6,155 nt of DNA from Candidatus Peregrinibacteria bacterium RIFCSPLOWO2_01_FULL_48_20 (GTDB lineage: Bacteria > Patescibacteriota > Gracilibacteria > UBA1369 > 2-02-FULL-48-14). The translations under genes were made by a program, and so were the position numbers. Location: assembly GCA_001787475.1 (NCBI GenBank), contig MFXB01000005.1, positions 798 through 6,952 of the forward strand, in the 5' to 3' direction. Of the stretch, positions 4,332 through 6,155 are shown piece by piece. The notes beneath the pieces are model-generated. The model saw nothing but the letters and a program-made list of their open reading frames with translations. It was not told where the DNA came from and searched no databases. Position 1 is the stretch's first letter. Each line of letters starts with the position of its first letter.

Positions 4332-5744
4332 ATGGCAGGCACACCGGACTCTACATCTAAGCTCCCGGAAGAACGCGACGTACGCCTCGACTACGCCGAT
4401 TTTGACTTCAATCGCCCTCCTTTTTGCTATCCCACGGATGAGGAGGGCTATTCCCCAAGCCCTCTCTATCCTGAAATCGATGAGACCGATCTCTATAGGA
4501 TGGAGAAAAGAGTTTTCAACCCGGAGGAGTTTTTCCCCACCCCTCCCGAAGGTCTCTCTCCGGAACACCCTCTCTGCAAAGCTTGGGAGAATCTAAAAAT
4601 GAGAAAAGATCGATTGGAAAGAGGAATCACCATCATTAAAAATCAACATCGACACTTCCAACCCGAACAATCAAAAATCGCTGAAACCATTAAACGCTTA
4701 CGAGAACAGTTGGGACTGAAAATTGCAGGAGTGACCTCAAAACAAAAAACCACCGAAGAAAAAGAAAAAGACATGATGGAAATGCATTTTAAGGAAAAAC
4801 AACTTTACTTCCACCAAGCCCTCGCCTACTTGTATGTTTATAAGTCCCATTTTGAGAACCGAACACCGAGCGAAGTGGATGATCTTTTTGATGAAACGGA
4901 ATCGAGTTTTATCGGTCACATGGCCTACCCCATCGTCAGAAGTGCGGTCAATAAATACAATGCCCGCCGCGAAAGTGGAGAAATGGTCATGAATCATGTT
5001 TACGCCTCGTGCGTTCATGTGATGAATCGTTATTTTAAGCGACTTCAAAAAGAAGAGGCTCCAGAAAAACGACGAGAGCTGTATAGGAGAATGAAAATAG
5101 CCATGATGGCGGCTTTGGGCCACGATTACTTGGAAGATTTCAGAGAAATGAGTGAAGAGTTCCTCGAGAACAAAATGACACAGCACCTGACTTTGGATAC
5201 CACCATTGAAGCTCCTTTAAAACGTTCGGGCTACACGAATCTCCCAGCGGATACGAATCCTTTCAGTCGGGAAAGAGATACCGTTTTAGCCATTTTACAC
5301 ATCCTGAAAAAGCCTCCTCGAGGCCACCCCTTACGAGAAAGTTACCTTCAACATCGATTGTTTGAAGACTACAGGGAAAAGAGTGACGAAATCCGAACCC
5401 TTGCTTTGGAAGTAAAGAACGGAGATCGTTTGCACAACGTGCATACGCTGGGAGTAAAAAGCGCCGCCAATCAAAGCAAATATTTTAGAGAAACGGGAAA
5501 CCTTATTGAATTGGGCTTCATCGCCCAAAGAGAATGGACGAACGCCGATTTTGCACTCGATTTGGTTTCCTTGAGCGAAGCGACCTTGGGCCGCATCAAT
5601 CAATTGCAAAGCGACCACGAAACCCTGGAAGAAACCACAGACATCAGTGCCGAAGTGGCACTTGAAAAAGCCTATGCGATCCAAAGAGTTTCCAGAGCCC
5701 AAGCTCTCATAAAAAGAGACCACGCAAAGGAGGTCTCTCTTTAA
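4332..5744 (+). CDS. RelA/SpoT-like HD-domain protein, putative alarmone hydrolase, no synthetase domain
   Basis: The C-terminal half of this 470-residue protein carries the residue pattern of the (p)ppGpp hydrolase domain of RelA/SpoT enzymes: R213-x8-H222 (matching R44 and H53 of the streptococcal Rel enzyme), H264-D265-x2-E268-D269 (the HDxxED motif) and D365-RLH-N369 (the 'DRLHN' motif). Together these are the Mn2+ ligands and catalytic acids, so removal of the 3'-pyrophosphate from (p)ppGpp or a related nucleotide is the best guess. No synthetase, TGS or ACT domain is present. The spacing between motifs is larger than in Rel (42 against 24 residues, then 101 against 67). Residues 1-80 are acidic and Pro/Tyr-rich, probably disordered; about 82-175 look helical or coiled-coil; the tail (405-470) is helical. 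No signal peptide or membrane segment is seen. Fifteen of 37 arginines are AGA/AGG, unlike the adjacent TraC-like gene. Substrate and role are unproven. Confidence 0.72.
   Translation: MAGTPDSTSKLPEERDVRLDYADFDFNRPPFCYPTDEEGYSPSPLYPEIDETDLYRMEKRVFNPEEFFPTPPEGLSPEHPLCKAWENLKMRKDRLERGITIIKNQHRHFQPEQSKIAETIKRLREQLGLKIAGVTSKQKTTEEKEKDMMEMHFKEKQLYFHQALAYLYVYKSHFENRTPSEVDDLFDETESSFIGHMAYPIVRSAVNKYNARRESGEMVMNHVYASCVHVMNRYFKRLQKEEAPEKRRELYRRMKIAMMAALGHDYLEDFREMSEEFLENKMTQHLTLDTTIEAPLKRSGYTNLPADTNPFSRERDTVLAILHILKKPPRGHPLRESYLQHRLFEDYREKSDEIRTLALEVKNGDRLHNVHTLGVKSAANQSKYFRETGNLIELGFIAQREWTNADFALDLVSLSEATLGRINQLQSDHETLEETTDISAEVALEKAYAIQRVSRAQALIKRDHAKEVSL
5711..5742. terminator. Intrinsic terminator in the HD gene end, mainly serving the pilin gene
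   Basis: AGAGACC (5715-5721) pairs with GGTCTCT (5732-5738) across a 10-nt loop. On the minus strand the stem is followed by a run of T (complement of the A-tract 5711-5715), a good rho-independent terminator 22 bases past the pilin stop. On the plus strand the tail is CTTTAA, a weaker U-run that contains the HD gene stop codon, so it may act in both directions. Confidence 0.6.
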
Positions 5745-5760
5745 TGGAAATTTTAAGTGA

Positions 5761-6155
5761 TTAGCGAGTAATCGCAATGGTCTCGGAAAGCTCGGCGCCG
5801 GGAGCGGCAACCGTAACGCGGTTGTCGGCATCAATGGCGATGGTGTACTCCGTGTCATAAGACGTACAGTCGGTGTAAGCGGCATCGGCATCCGTGGGAT
5901 CCACCGGCATGGCGGTTAAATAGTCCGGAACCAAATACGTACAAATATTCACTTGGCCGGTTCCGCTTCCCACCACCGTGGCGGTGGCAGTGATTTCGGC
6001 GGGGAATACTCCACGCTGATCGACGGCGTATTCTTGTACGGCGTCCAGAAGCGAACGAACATCGCTCTCACGTTGAGAGTTGTTGGCTTGAGCAACTTGC
6101 CTGGCGGGGTTAATGGCGACAATGACAATTCCAGCCAAAATTGCCAAAATAACGA
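5761..6155 (-). CDS. Type IV pilin / pseudopilin, N-terminus cut by the window edge
   Basis: The minus-strand frame is open from the right edge to TAA at 5763-5761 (130 residues seen). The visible start 'VILAILAGIVIVAINPARQ' is the end of the hydrophobic N-terminal helix of type IV pilins. The prepilin cleavage site and Glu5 lie beyond the edge, so the TTG at 6147 is not a real start. The amphipathic helix 'AQANNSQRESDVRSLLDAVQEYAVDQRGVFP' follows, split here as AQANNSQRESDVRS and LLDAVQEYAVDQ; then comes a small globular domain with two cysteines ('NICTYLVPDYL' and 'YTDCTSY'), which could form a disulfide, and a Thr/Ala-rich beta-rich tail. The product would be processed by prepilin peptidase and assembled into a surface filament for adhesion, motility or DNA uptake. 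It is convergent with the HD gene (16-bp gap), and its terminator lies in the end of that gene. Confidence 0.88.
   Translation of the reverse strand, partial: VILAILAGIVIVAINPARQVAQANNSQRESDVRSLLDAVQEYAVDQRGVFPAEITATATVVGSGTGQVNICTYLVPDYLTAMPVDPTDADAAYTDCTSYDTEYTIAIDADNRVTVAAPGAELSETIAITR

Noticed and set aside
5331..5891. Minus-strand open frame of 186 codons, and 3685-4164, 4302-4568, 4737-5186 on the same strand
   Set aside because: Antisense to better supported genes (TraC-like, HD protein) and low-complexity or Phe/His-rich; no recognisable domain.
6145..6147. TTG at 6147 as start of the pilin
   Set aside because: It falls in the middle of the pilin's N-terminal hydrophobic helix; the frame is open to the window edge, so the real start and cleavage site are outside.

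Overview
The window looks like chromosomal DNA of a Candidate Phyla Radiation (Patescibacteria) bacterium, possibly near Peregrinibacteria. Three things suggest this: a PrgI-family membrane protein followed by a stand-alone TraC/VirB4 N-terminal-like protein, a type IV pilin with the 'INPARQ' style common in that group, and very short intergenic regions. TGA is used as a stop by two genes, which argues against the TGA=Gly code of Gracilibacteria/Absconditabacteria. The lineage is inferred from protein style only; no rRNA or other marker is present.

Layout, left to right. (1) A truncated minus-strand gene (1-437) whose product resembles the DUF4256 family. (2) A 125-bp divergent control region (438-562) with a promoter on each strand and a two-site TGTACA operator between them. 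(3) A plus-strand type II toxin-antitoxin operon (563-1222): a Phd/YefM-type antitoxin directly abutting a PIN-domain (VapC-type) toxin. (4) lepA (elongation factor 4) on the minus strand (1223-3031), meeting the toxin gene stop-to-stop with no spacer. (5) A 63-bp divergent promoter region (3032-3094). (6) A plus-strand pair, PrgI-like (3095-3553) and TraC-like (3550-4278), overlapping by ATGA. These are components of a type IV secretion/conjugation-like envelope apparatus, but no VirB4 ATPase gene follows. (7) A 470-residue plus-strand protein (4332-5744) with the complete metal and catalytic signature of the RelA/SpoT-type (p)ppGpp hydrolase HD domain, but no synthetase domain. (8) A minus-strand type IV pilin (5761-6155) that runs off the right edge; its intrinsic terminator lies inside the end of the HD gene.

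Three points stand out. The toxin-antitoxin operator matches the known YefM operator geometry (two TGTACA cores, 12 bp centre to centre), although the toxin is a PIN nuclease and not a YoeB-type RNase. At both the toxin-antitoxin and PrgI operons the -10 box ends six bases before the ATG, which predicts leaderless mRNAs; lepA is nearly the same. The HD protein looks like an uncharacterised, large, hydrolase-only relative of the alarmone enzymes. There is no gene-free stretch over 300 bases, and no tRNA, rRNA, CRISPR array or insertion sequence was seen.
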